A DNA stretch of 64,000 nt from Massilia endophytica (lineage in GTDB: Bacteria > Pseudomonadota > Gammaproteobacteria > Burkholderiales > Burkholderiaceae_D): positions 4,216,001-4,280,000 of the forward strand of contig NZ_CP088952.1 in NCBI RefSeq assembly GCF_021165955.1, read 5' to 3'. Shown here in pieces: positions 32,535 through 41,317 of this stretch. The position numbers and the translations under genes are program-made. Position 1 is the first letter of the stretch. Every line of letters begins with the position of its first letter. The notes below the pieces were generated by a model. The model made no database searches. It saw only the letters and a program-made list of their open reading frames with translations, and had not been told where the DNA came from.

Positions 32535-34721
32535 TTATGCCTGCAGGGCCTGCGGCGCGGGCGGCGGCAGGGTGATGCGCTTTTGCTCCGCCAGCACGCC
32601 CATGAAACTTGCCAGCGGAATGGGACGGTGGAAGAAGTAGCCCTGCATGGTGCTGCAGCCGTTGGCTTGCAGGTAGCGCGCCTGCACCTCGGTCTCCACC
32701 CCTTCGGCCACCAGGTGCAGGCCCAGGCCGCGCGCGATGGAGATGATGGCGAGGATCACGGGATAGTGCCCGCTCTCGTCGTGGATCTCCTTGATGAAGC
32801 TCTGGTCGATCTTGATGGTGTGGATGGGGAAGCGGTGCAGGTAGGACAGCGAGGAATAGCCCGTGCCGAAATCGTCGATGGCGACGGACACGCCCAGCTG
32901 GCAAAGCTTGTTCAGCTGCTCGATGGCGTACTGCGGATTGCGGATGCAGATGTTCTCCGTGATCTCCACTTCGATCTGCGCGGGCGAGATGCCGCAGCGC
33001 GTGAGCGCGCCTCGCATCTTCTCGAAGAAGTCGCCCCGGTCCAGGTATTGCGGCGAGAGGTTCAGCGAGAGGCGCACGTTGTCCGCGCCCGCCACGTTCC
33101 ACTGCTGCAGGTCGTGGCACAGGGCGCCGATCATCCAGTCGGAAATGGGCAGCATCAGGCCGTTCTCTTCGGCGAACGGCAGGAACTCGCCCGCCGAGAG
33201 CACGCCGCGCTGCGGATGGTTCCAGCGCATCAGGCCTTCGGCGCCGATGATGCGGCCCGTGGCCACGTCCACCTGCGGCTGGTAGTACATTTCCAGCTCG
33301 CCGTGCTCCAGGGCCTTGCGCAGGGCTTGTTCCAGCACGATCTTCTGGTGCGAGACGTCCTGCATGGAGGCGTGGTAGAAGCTGTGGCCGTTCTTGCCCA
33401 GGGCCTTGACCTGGTACATGGCGATGTCGGCATGGCGCAGCAGCTCGTCGATGCTCTCGCCGTCGCTCGGGTAGACAGCGATGCCGATGGAGGCCGAGAT
33501 ATGCACCACGTGGCCGTCCAGGTCGAAGGGCTTCTGCAGCGTTTCCAGGAATTTTTCCGCAATGAGCTTGGCGTCGTTGCGGTCGCGCAGCTCGGGCAGC
33601 ACGATGGTGAATTCGTCGCCGCCCTGGCGCGCCAGCGTGTCGCCCTTGCGCAGGCAGGCCTTCAGGCGCGCCGCGGCCAGCTTGAGCAGCTCGTCGCCCT
33701 TCACGTGGCCCAGGGTATCGTTCACCAGCTTGAAGCGGTCCAGGTCGATGAACATCACGGCCAGCTCGGAGAGCTTGCGCTTGGCCTGGATGACGGCCAG
33801 GCCGAGGCGGTCCTTGAACAGCACGCGGTTGGGCAGGTCGGTCAGGATGTCGTGGTAGGCCTGGTAGGAGATGGTCTCCTCGGCGCGCTTGCGGTCCGTG
33901 ATGTCGCGCGCCACGCCATAGGTGCCGAAGAATTCCTGCTTGCGCGCCGCGTTGTCCGGCACGTGCATGCCGATGGCGTTCAGGGAGATCGTCATCAGCG
34001 TGTTGCTGAAAGTGCGCTCGGCGCCCCCGTGCGTGGTATTGCACTTCAGGCGCAGCTCCACGTTGCGCGAGGCGCGTTGGTCGACCCTCCGTTCGTTGAA
34101 GGCGTAGCGGGCGCGCTCCTGGTCTTCGTCGTGCACCAGCACGGAGTAGTGCTTGCCCAGCAGCTCCTCGCGCTCATAGCCCAGGAGCTGGCTGGCGCGG
34201 TCATTGATGAAGGTGAATTCGCCTGCGTGGTTCAGGGTGTAGATGATGTCCGGCGAGCTGTCCACCAGGTAGCGGTACATCTTCTCCGAGTTTTCCAGGC
34301 GCTGGGCGATGGTGTGGTTGTCCACGGCCAGGCGGCGCTGCTGCAGCGCGTTCTCCACCGTCTTGATCAGCTCTTCCGGGCTGTAGGGCTTGCGCAGGTA
34401 GTCGTAGGCGCCGCGCTTCAGCGCGCCGATGGCGGCCTCGATGCCCACGTCGCCGCTCATCACGATCACGTCGCAGTCCATCTCGCGCGCGTTGATCACG
34501 TCCATGATCTCGTGGCCGCTCATGTCGGGCAGGCGCAGGTCCAGCAGCACCAGATCGAAGGCCAGCTTGTCCAGCTGGGCCAGGGCTTCGCTGCCGCAGG
34601 TGGCGGTGACGAGATGGTAGCCGCGGTCCTGCAGCAGGGCGTGCAGGGAAGACAGAAGGCGCGGTTCGTCGTCGACGAGGAGCAGGCGGGGAGAGAAGGC
34701 GTCGCTATGGGCTGCGGTCAT
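32535..34721 (-). CDS. Response regulator with PAS, GGDEF and EAL domains
   Basis: A 728-residue cytoplasmic c-di-GMP enzyme. The receiver domain (about 10-125) has the acidic pair in LLLVDDEP and the phospho-acceptor Asp in LVLLDLRLPDM, with Lys in YLRKPYSPEE. A PAS domain (about 145-285) follows. The GGDEF domain (about 290-450) has an intact RQGGDEF. The EAL domain (about 470-715) reads GAEGLMRW (EGL instead of EAL, tolerated in active phosphodiesterases), with conserved NLSP, EITEN, DDFGTGYSSLSYL and VAEGVET. Both synthesis and hydrolysis look possible. Its ATG overlaps the upstream kinase stop (ATGA), so that kinase is the likely phospho-donor. Confidence 0.93.
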   Translation of the reverse strand: MTAAHSDAFSPRLLLVDDEPRLLSSLHALLQDRGYHLVTATCGSEALAQLDKLAFDLVLLDLRLPDMSGHEIMDVINAREMDCDVIVMSGDVGIEAAIGALKRGAYDYLRKPYSPEELIKTVENALQQRRLAVDNHTIAQRLENSEKMYRYLVDSSPDIIYTLNHAGEFTFINDRASQLLGYEREELLGKHYSVLVHDEDQERARYAFNERRVDQRASRNVELRLKCNTTHGGAERTFSNTLMTISLNAIGMHVPDNAARKQEFFGTYGVARDITDRKRAEETISYQAYHDILTDLPNRVLFKDRLGLAVIQAKRKLSELAVMFIDLDRFKLVNDTLGHVKGDELLKLAAARLKACLRKGDTLARQGGDEFTIVLPELRDRNDAKLIAEKFLETLQKPFDLDGHVVHISASIGIAVYPSDGESIDELLRHADIAMYQVKALGKNGHSFYHASMQDVSHQKIVLEQALRKALEHGELEMYYQPQVDVATGRIIGAEGLMRWNHPQRGVLSAGEFLPFAEENGLMLPISDWMIGALCHDLQQWNVAGADNVRLSLNLSPQYLDRGDFFEKMRGALTRCGISPAQIEVEITENICIRNPQYAIEQLNKLCQLGVSVAIDDFGTGYSSLSYLHRFPIHTIKIDQSFIKEIHDESGHYPVILAIISIARGLGLHLVAEGVETEVQARYLQANGCSTMQGYFFHRPIPLASFMGVLAEQKRITLPPPAPQALQA

Positions 34722-36871
34722 GACTGGCCTTGGACGGAATCGAGCAGGCGGGGCGCGCCGCCGGCGGGATTGGCGCTGCGCGCGGGCAGCAGCAGTTCGA
34801 AGCTGGTGCCGCCCTTGCCGCTGCGGCAGGCGATGGCGCCGCCCAGCTTGTGCACCAGGCTGTGGACGATGGACAGCCCCAGGCCGCGGTGCGTGCCGCC
34901 CTTGCTGCTGGCGACCGGCGCGAACAGGTTGGCCAGCACGGCGGGTGGCAGGCCGGGGCCGTTGTCGCTCACGGCCAGCTCCACATAGAGGCGGCGCTCG
35001 CGGTTCACCAGGCCCTTGTGCGCGACCTCGATGCGCCCGCCCTCGGGCAGGGCTTCGATGGCGTTCTTCAGGAGGTTGAGCAGGATCTGCTTGAGCATGT
35101 CCGGGTCGCCCTCAACGTCGTGGTGCTCGTCCTGCATGCGCACGAGCAGCTGCACGGAGGCGGGCACGAAGGCCGTGCTGCGGAAGAGGCGCAGCACCTC
35201 GTCCACCACCTTGCCCACGTGGGCGCCGCGCGCGCCTTCGGCGGCCGGGGTCTCGGCCATGCCCTGGATCAGCTGGCCCACCCGGTCGATCTCCTCGTGC
35301 AGCACGGAGAGTTCGCCCACCACGGGCTCGCGCCGCGCCAGCTTGTTGTCCAGCACCGAGAGGTAGTTCTTGATGATGGACAGGGGATTGTTCACTTCGT
35401 GCAGCAGGCGGCGCGAGGCTTCGCGGTATTCGTCGGCCACCTGGGCCAGCTGGCGCCGCGCGTGCCCGCGCTCGGAGAGCGCCGTTTCCAGGGCCCCCCC
35501 GGCCTGGTGGCCGAAGGCCTGCAGGAAGCGTGCGCGCTGCTGGCAGGCGGGCAGCTGCCAGGCTGCCACGCCGCCCACCAGCACGCCCAGGCAGCGCTGG
35601 CTCGCCGTCAGGGGCAGGCAGACCATGGCTTCGCTGCCCAGCATGCGGAAGAGCTGTTCCTCGGCCAGGGTCAGGGCGCCGCCCTCGCGCTGCGCGAGCG
35701 TGAGCTGGCGTTCGGCGGCGGCCTGCGCCACCGCTCCGCCCTGGTCCAGGGGCAGGGAGAATTCGGCCAGGCGCTGCGGCTGTTCGCTGCCGCCCGCGCC
35801 CACCAGGCCCTGGCCCGTGGGGCTTTCCAGCAGCAGCAGGGCCGAGTCGAAATCGAAGAGGATGCGCGCCGAGCGCGTCATCGCGTCCAGCATGGCGCTG
35901 TCGCCTTCCTGGCGGGCGAAGGTCTGGCCCATTTCGGAGACCAGCACCATGTCGCGCACTTCCTGCTGCAGGCGCTGCTGCACGGGGTCCACCGGCGCAG
36001 GCAGGGCGGCGGGCGGGGCGACGATATCGTCCACGCCCGTGAGGTCGATGCCCAGGTAGTCGGCCGACTGCTGCACCTGGCGCGCGGCCGCCTTCAGCAC
36101 CCCGGCCAGGGCCGCGGGCTCCAGGCCGCACAGCACGGCCGCCTCCTCCACCGCCTCTTCCTCGTCCTCGTGGCAGACCAGGAGGTGGGCCAGGCGCACC
36201 AGGCGGATCAGGGGATGGGCGGAGGACAGGCGCTCCACCGGCTCGTGGTGGTAGAGCACGGAGTCCGCCAGGAAGGAGTCCAGGCGCCAGCGCTCCACCA
36301 GCCAGGCGCCCGCCTCGGTGTGGGTGATCTGCAGGGTGCGCTGTTCGACGGCGCACAGGGCCTCGTCGTCCTTCGCCAGGAAGTTGGCGGCGTATTCCTT
36401 GGGCGCCGTGGCCAGCAGGGCCAGGCGGCCGACATTGTGCAGCAGGCCGGCCAGGTAGGCCTCTTCCGGCTGCGGATAGTCCATGAGGCGGGCGACGTCG
36501 CGCGCCACCACGGCGGCGGCCAGCGACTGCTTCCAGAAGCCGCGCAGGTCGGTGCTGGCGGAATGGGGGAAGCTGCTGAAGGTCTGGTAGACGGATTCGC
36601 TGATGACCAGCGTCTTGATCATGTCCGTGCCCAGGGAGACCAGGGACTGCTCCAGGCTCACCTGGCGCCCGGCCCGGTGGTAGGCCGAGCTGTTGGCCAC
36701 GCCCAGGATCTTGCTGGCCATGCCCGCGTCCTGGCCGATGAGGGCCGCCAGCTCGGGCATGCCGGCCTCGTCCGTCTGCAGCAGCTCGATCAGCTTGATC
36801 AGGATCTGCGGCATGGCCGGCAGCCTTGCGATCAGCAATCGGTTGCGGATGTCGTGGTCAGGTTGGTGCAT
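34718..36871 (-). CDS. HDOD-GAF-histidine kinase hybrid
   Basis: A 717-residue protein. Residues about 10-270 form an HDOD domain (LPAMPQILIKLIELLQ..., LAGLLHNVGRLALL with HN in place of a metal-binding HD, YHHEP). About 305-455 is GAF-like. The kinase core (about 470-695) has the H-box LLHEVNNPLSIIKNYL, N-box LLNLLKNAIEALPEGG, G1 DNGPGLPPAVL and G2 GLGLSIVHSLV. No membrane helices, so it senses an internal signal. HDOD joined to a kinase is uncommon. It is the first gene of the signalling operon and overlaps the response-regulator gene by 4 bases. Confidence 0.9.
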   Translation of the reverse strand: MHQPDHDIRNRLLIARLPAMPQILIKLIELLQTDEAGMPELAALIGQDAGMASKILGVANSSAYHRAGRQVSLEQSLVSLGTDMIKTLVISESVYQTFSSFPHSASTDLRGFWKQSLAAAVVARDVARLMDYPQPEEAYLAGLLHNVGRLALLATAPKEYAANFLAKDDEALCAVEQRTLQITHTEAGAWLVERWRLDSFLADSVLYHHEPVERLSSAHPLIRLVRLAHLLVCHEDEEEAVEEAAVLCGLEPAALAGVLKAAARQVQQSADYLGIDLTGVDDIVAPPAALPAPVDPVQQRLQQEVRDMVLVSEMGQTFARQEGDSAMLDAMTRSARILFDFDSALLLLESPTGQGLVGAGGSEQPQRLAEFSLPLDQGGAVAQAAAERQLTLAQREGGALTLAEEQLFRMLGSEAMVCLPLTASQRCLGVLVGGVAAWQLPACQQRARFLQAFGHQAGGALETALSERGHARRQLAQVADEYREASRRLLHEVNNPLSIIKNYLSVLDNKLARREPVVGELSVLHEEIDRVGQLIQGMAETPAAEGARGAHVGKVVDEVLRLFRSTAFVPASVQLLVRMQDEHHDVEGDPDMLKQILLNLLKNAIEALPEGGRIEVAHKGLVNRERRLYVELAVSDNGPGLPPAVLANLFAPVASSKGGTHRGLGLSIVHSLVHKLGGAIACRSGKGGTSFELLLPARSANPAGGAPRLLDSVQGQS

Positions 36872-36974
36872 GTGCTCGCGATGCCGTCAGTGGACGTTCC
36901 CATGGCCCGGCGCGCGGACCGTTGACGATCTTAGCATAAAGGTACGCTAGCTTAAGGGAAAGACAAATTTCCGG

Positions 36975-38288
36975 CTAAACTTTTTCGATTTTAGCGCCGT
37001 TAATGTTGTTTCGCCGCCCGCCGGCCAGGCGCCGGCGGTACAGGCGGCTGGCCAGCCACAGTCCCAGCCCGCCTGCGGCGAAGGCCAGCTGGCCCAGGGC
37101 CAGGGCCAGCAGGGAGTGCGACAGGGCCGGCGCCAGCATGCCCGCCACTACGGCCCCGATCAGGGTGGTGGCGAAGGACTGGCAGGAGGCCACCGTGCCC
37201 CGAATCTGGGGAAAGAGGTCCAGGGTCAGCAGGGTGGCGGCCGGGGCCACCATCGACATGCCGAAGGTGTAGACGAAGATGGGCAGCATGCTCCAGGGCA
37301 GGGCCGGGGCATGCAGCAGGTGGAAGGCCGTGTTGGCGAAGGCGGCCGCCAGCAGGAAGGCGTAGCCGATGCCGATCTGGCGCGCGAAGCTGATCTTGCC
37401 CGCGTAGCGGTTGGCCACCAGGGCGCCCAGGAAGATGCCCGCCACGGAGGGGATGAAGAGCCAGCCGAAGTCGCCCGGACCCAGGTGCAGCTGCTCCGGC
37501 AGGGTCACGGGGGCGGCTGTGATGAAGAGGAAGAGCCCCGCAAAATTGAAGGCCACCACCCCGGACTTCAGGTGGAACAGGGGCGAGGCCAGGATCATGC
37601 GGTAATTGCGCCACAGGTGGCCGGGATTGAAGGGCTGGCGCTTGTGCGGCGGCAGGGTCTCGGGCAGGCGCAGCCAGCACACCGCGAACAGGATCACGCT
37701 GAACGCCACCAGGGCCAGGAAAATGCTGCGCCAGTCCGCCACCTGCACGATGGCCCCGCCCAGGATGGGGGCCACGGCGGGCGCGATCGAGAAGATCATG
37801 GTCACCAGCGAGAGCAGGCGGGCCGCCTCGGCGTCGTGATACAGGTCGCGGATGATGGCGCGCCCCACCACCAGCCCGGCCCCGGCCGACACGCCCTGCA
37901 GCACGCGGAAGAGCCACAGGTAATGCACCGTGTGGGCCGCGGCGCAGCCCACCGTGCCGATGGTGAAGGCAACCAGGGATACAAGGATGACATTGCGCCG
38001 CCCGAAGGCGTCCGACAGGGCGCCGTGCCACAGCACCATGGCGGCGAAGGCCAGCAGATAGGCCGTCAGGCTTTGCTGGAGTTCCAGCGGGCTGGCCCCG
38101 AGGTCGGCCTGGATCTGCGGGAAGGCGGGCAGGTAGGCGTCGATGCAGAAGGGGCCGAACATGGACAGCGCGGCCAGCACCACCGCCAGGCCGCGCCGGC
38201 CCAGGGGACGGGGGCCCGGCTTGCGCTGGGGAGGGGGCGGCGGGACGGGATCGGCGTCGGGCAGGCTGGCTGGCGTTTCGGGGAACAT
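36975..38288 (-). CDS. MFS drug-resistance transporter (Bcr/CflA type)
   Basis: A 437-residue inner-membrane exporter with 12 predicted helices. Family features are FGPFCIDAYLPAFPQIQADL in helix 1, the loop motif LSDAFGRRNVILVSL after helix 2, and FRVLQGVSAGAGLVVGRAIIRD in helix 4, typical of Bcr/CflA proton antiporters for drugs, dipeptides or sulfonamides. The first 32 residues are Pro-rich and hydrophilic. The ATG at 38288 directly follows the TAA of the methyltransferase gene (TAAATG), so they are co-translated. Confidence 0.9.
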   Translation of the reverse strand: MFPETPASLPDADPVPPPPPQRKPGPRPLGRRGLAVVLAALSMFGPFCIDAYLPAFPQIQADLGASPLELQQSLTAYLLAFAAMVLWHGALSDAFGRRNVILVSLVAFTIGTVGCAAAHTVHYLWLFRVLQGVSAGAGLVVGRAIIRDLYHDAEAARLLSLVTMIFSIAPAVAPILGGAIVQVADWRSIFLALVAFSVILFAVCWLRLPETLPPHKRQPFNPGHLWRNYRMILASPLFHLKSGVVAFNFAGLFLFITAAPVTLPEQLHLGPGDFGWLFIPSVAGIFLGALVANRYAGKISFARQIGIGYAFLLAAAFANTAFHLLHAPALPWSMLPIFVYTFGMSMVAPAATLLTLDLFPQIRGTVASCQSFATTLIGAVVAGMLAPALSHSLLALALGQLAFAAGGLGLWLASRLYRRRLAGGRRNNINGAKIEKV

Positions 38289-39491
38289 TTACTCGCTTTT
38301 CGGCTTGGCCTCTTCGCGGCGGTTGAAACCGGCCACCATGTCGAAGCGGAACAGGCGGCATTCCAGGGCCCCGTTGAAGAAGGGCGTCTTGCGCGATTCC
38401 TTCAGGCGCAGCAGCTTGGGCAGGCCCAGGTCGGCCGTGAACAGGTACACCGTCCAGCCGGCGAAGCGCTGCTTCAGGGTGCTGGAGAGGTCCGCGTAGA
38501 AGGACTTCGCCAGCTCGTCGTCGCCCAGGCTCGAGTCGCCGCGCACCCCGATCCGCTCGCCATACGGCGGGTTGGTGAGCAGGATGCCCGGCTGCGCGGT
38601 GGGCGGCTGCACCTGCTGCGCCTCGATCTGCTTCAGGGGAATCTCGAACAGGATACCGGCGTTGCGCAGGTTGTGGCGCGTCATTGCCACCATGTCGCCC
38701 GAGATGTCGGAGCCGAAGATGGTGGGCTCGGACGGCAGGGGGTTCGGCTTGATGGCCGCCTTCATCTCCTGCCACGGGCCGGGATCGAAGTCGTGGAACT
38801 TCTCGAAGGCGAACTTGCGGCGCGCGCCGGGCGGCACGCCCTGCACCATCTGGGCCGCTTCGCACAGGATGGTGCCCGAGCCGCACATGGGGTCGAACAG
38901 CGGCATGCCCGGCTTCCAGCCCGCCACGCGCAGGAGTCCCGCCGCCAAGTTCTCGCGCAGGGGCGCGTCGCCCGTCTCGGTGCGCCAGCCACGCTTGAAG
39001 AGGGCCTCGCCCGAGGTGTCGAGATAGATGATGAACTGGCGCTGGTCCAGGAAGCCCGCGATGCGCATGTCCGGCTCGCGCGTGTTGACCGACGGACGCT
39101 TGCCGTACATGTCGCGGAAGCGGTCGCAGACGGCGTCCTTGATTTTCAGCGTGGTGAACTCCAGCGACTTGAGCGGCGACTTGATGGCCGTGACGTCCAC
39201 GCGGATGGTGTGGTGCACGCCGAACCACTCCTCCCAGGGCTGGGCCAGCACCAGGTCGTAGATGTCGTTCTCGTTCTGGTAATGGCACACGCCCATGCGC
39301 ATGAGCACGCGCGAAGCGATGCGGCTGTGCAGGTTGATGCGGTAGGCGTCATACAGGTCGCCCGAGCAGTGCACGCCGCCCGGCACCTGGTTATGCACCT
39401 TGAGCGTGGGGCTGTGCTGGGCGATCTCCGCCAGCTCCTCGGCCAGCGGCCCCTCCATGCCGCGCGGGCAGGGGCAGAAATAGGAAGTCAT
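38289..39491 (-). CDS. rlmL: THUMP-domain 23S rRNA (guanine-N2) methyltransferase, RlmL-type
   Basis: A 400-residue class I methyltransferase equal to the N-terminal half of E. coli RlmKL. The N-terminal FLD/THUMP part (about 1-160) starts YFCPCPRGMEGPLAEEL. The SAM motif is PLFDPMCGSGTILCEAA, then IFGSDISGDMV and the catalytic LLTNPPYGERIG. By homology it forms m2G2445 in 23S rRNA; the second (RlmK, m7G2069) half is missing, as in many Betaproteobacteria. It lies downstream of a palindromic repeat that separates it from hemJ. It is co-transcribed with the MFS gene. Confidence 0.88.
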   Translation of the reverse strand: MTSYFCPCPRGMEGPLAEELAEIAQHSPTLKVHNQVPGGVHCSGDLYDAYRINLHSRIASRVLMRMGVCHYQNENDIYDLVLAQPWEEWFGVHHTIRVDVTAIKSPLKSLEFTTLKIKDAVCDRFRDMYGKRPSVNTREPDMRIAGFLDQRQFIIYLDTSGEALFKRGWRTETGDAPLRENLAAGLLRVAGWKPGMPLFDPMCGSGTILCEAAQMVQGVPPGARRKFAFEKFHDFDPGPWQEMKAAIKPNPLPSEPTIFGSDISGDMVAMTRHNLRNAGILFEIPLKQIEAQQVQPPTAQPGILLTNPPYGERIGVRGDSSLGDDELAKSFYADLSSTLKQRFAGWTVYLFTADLGLPKLLRLKESRKTPFFNGALECRLFRFDMVAGFNRREEAKPKSE

Positions 39492-39527
39492 AGGTGTACC
39501 CTTTATCCGTAGAAATATTTCTTAATT

Positions 39528-39571
39528 GGGGACAGACCCCTTTATTAAATTTCTTAAAGGGGTCTGTCCCC
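39528..39571. repeat. GGGGACAGACCCC inverted repeat between hemJ and rlmL
   Basis: GGGGACAGACCCC (39528-39540) and GGGGTCTGTCCCC (39559-39571) form a perfect 13-bp stem, extended by TTT/AAA, around an AT-rich loop. TTTCTTAA sequences flank it. The same family occurs at 52021-52128 and 55362-55430. It may act as terminator for hemJ. Confidence 0.8.
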
Positions 39572-39580
39572 TTTAAGAAA

Positions 39581-40012
39581 TTAGAATGGCTTGACGACGA
39601 CGAGCAGGACGATGGCCAGCAGCAGGAGCACGGGGGCTTCGTTGAACCAGCGGTAGAAGACGTGGCTGCGCGTATTCACGCCGCGCTCGAATTTTTTCAG
39701 CAGGCTGCCGCAGGCGTGGTGGTAGCCCAGCACCAGGGCCACCAGCACCAGCTTGGCATGCAACCAGCCGGGAATGCGCATGCCCCCTTCCTGCCCGCCA
39801 TATTGCATCCACATGAGCCACAGGCCCAGCGCCACGGCGGGCACGGCCAGCATCGTCATGAAGCGGTAGAGCTTGCGCGCCATCAGCAGCAGCCGCTCGC
39901 GCGCCGCAGGCGCCGTTTCCAGCGCCAGGTTGACGTAGATGCGCGGCAGGTAGAACAGGCCCGCGAACCAGCTGGCGATGAAGACGATGTGCAGCGCTTT
40001 GATCCAGAGCAT
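39581..40012 (-). CDS. hemJ: HemJ-type protoporphyrinogen IX oxidase
   Basis: A 143-residue membrane protein with four helices. It opens MLWIKALHIVFIASWFAGLF, with the conserved His8 and Trp15, and continues YLPRIYVNLA; the second conserved block is LHAKLVLVALVLGYHHACG and the end is RWFNEAPVLLLLAIV. This is the HemJ (TIGR00701/CopD-like) family, which oxidises protoporphyrinogen IX to protoporphyrin IX in haem synthesis in bacteria lacking HemG or HemY. It starts 9 bases after proA, the last gene of the leuS operon. Confidence 0.9.
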   Translation of the reverse strand: MLWIKALHIVFIASWFAGLFYLPRIYVNLALETAPAARERLLLMARKLYRFMTMLAVPAVALGLWLMWMQYGGQEGGMRIPGWLHAKLVLVALVLGYHHACGSLLKKFERGVNTRSHVFYRWFNEAPVLLLLAIVLLVVVKPF

Positions 40013-40021
40013 GCGTTTCCT

Positions 40022-41317
40022 TTACTGGCGGATTTCGCCGTGGCCGAAGACCACGTATTTCAGGGAGGTGAGCCCTTCCAGGCCCACCGGGCCGCGCGCG
40101 TGCAGCTTGTCGTTGCTGATGCCGATCTCGGCGCCCAGGCCGTATTCGAAGCCGTCCGCAAAGCGCGTGGAGGCGTTCACCATGACGCTGGCCGAATCGA
40201 CTTCGCGCAGGAAGCGCATGGCGGCGCTGTGGTCTTCCGTGACGATGGCTTCCGTGTGCTTGGAGGACCAGCGGTGGATGTGCTCCATCGCGGCGTCCAT
40301 GCCATCCACCACGCGCACGGCGAGGATGGGGGCCAGGTATTCCGTGGCCCAGTCTTCTTCCGTGGCGTGCGCCAGGTGGGCGTAGCCCGCCGCCGCCAGG
40401 ATGGCGTAGGCCTCTTCGTCCGCGCGCAGTTCGACCTGCTGCGCCGCGTAGCGCTCGGCCAGGGGCGGCAGCACGGCGGCGGCGATATCGCGCGCCACGA
40501 GCAGCGTTTCCATGGTGTTGCAGGTGCCGTAGCGGTGGCATTTGGCGTTGTAGGCGATGTCCAGCGCCTTGCCCATGTCGGCCTTGCCGTCGAGGTAGAC
40601 GTGGCAGATGCCGTCCAGGTGCTTGATCATGGGCACCGTGGCCTCGGCCATCAGGCGCGCGATCAGGCTCTTGCCGCCGCGCGGGACGATGACGTCCACG
40701 TATTCCGGCATGGTGATGAGGGCGCCCACGGCGGCGCGGTCGGTGGTGTCGACCACCTGCACGCCGTCTTCCGGCAGGCCGGCCGCCGCCAGGCCCGCCT
40801 TCACCAGCGCCGCCAGGGCGCGGTTGCAGTGGATGGCTTCGGAGCCGCCGCGCAGAATGGTGGCGTTGCCGCTCTTGATGCACAGGCCGGCCGCGTCCAC
40901 CGTGACGTTGGGCCGGGCTTCGTAGATGATGCCGATCACGCCCAGGGGCACGCGCATCTGCCCCACCTGGATGCCGCTGGGGCGGAATTTGAGGCCGCTG
41001 ATTTCGCCGATGGGGTCGGGCAGGGCCGCGATCTGGCGCAGGCCTTCGACCATGGTGGCAATGGCCTTGTCCGACAGGGCCAGGCGGTCGAGCATGGCCG
41101 GGGCCAGGCCGCTGGCGCGGGCCGCGTCCAGGTCCTGCTGGTTGGCCGCGCGCAGCAGGGCGGCGTCGCGCTCGATGGCTTCGGCGATCAGCAGGAGGGC
41201 CCGGTTGCGCGTGGCGCTGTCGGCGCGCGCCATGGCGCGCGAGGCGGCGCGGGCGCGCCGGCCCAGCTCCTGCATGTACTGCGCCACGTCGGGCGCCTTG
41301 TCCTGCGGGGTGTTCAT
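40022..41317 (-). CDS. proA: Glutamate-5-semialdehyde dehydrogenase
   Basis: A 431-residue aldehyde-dehydrogenase-superfamily enzyme that reduces gamma-glutamyl phosphate to glutamate semialdehyde with NADPH, the second step of proline synthesis. Conserved are VPLGVIGIIYEARPNVTVDA, KSGNATILRGGSEA, the active Cys in YGTCNTMETLL, and the C-terminal GPVGLEGLTSLKYVVFG. The ATG at 41317 overlaps the holA stop (ATGA) and gives the family length; the upstream frame is holA DNA. It is in the leuS-lptE-holA-proA-hemJ operon; proB is not nearby. Confidence 0.96.
   Translation of the reverse strand: MNTPQDKAPDVAQYMQELGRRARAASRAMARADSATRNRALLLIAEAIERDAALLRAANQQDLDAARASGLAPAMLDRLALSDKAIATMVEGLRQIAALPDPIGEISGLKFRPSGIQVGQMRVPLGVIGIIYEARPNVTVDAAGLCIKSGNATILRGGSEAIHCNRALAALVKAGLAAAGLPEDGVQVVDTTDRAAVGALITMPEYVDVIVPRGGKSLIARLMAEATVPMIKHLDGICHVYLDGKADMGKALDIAYNAKCHRYGTCNTMETLLVARDIAAAVLPPLAERYAAQQVELRADEEAYAILAAAGYAHLAHATEEDWATEYLAPILAVRVVDGMDAAMEHIHRWSSKHTEAIVTEDHSAAMRFLREVDSASVMVNASTRFADGFEYGLGAEIGISNDKLHARGPVGLEGLTSLKYVVFGHGEIRQ

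Noticed and set aside
31560..34988. A 1142-codon open frame on the plus strand, antisense to the Sel1 and GGDEF-EAL genes
   Set aside because: It mirrors codon bias of GC-rich genes on the other strand, has no domain signature, and the minus-strand proteins have complete recognised motifs.
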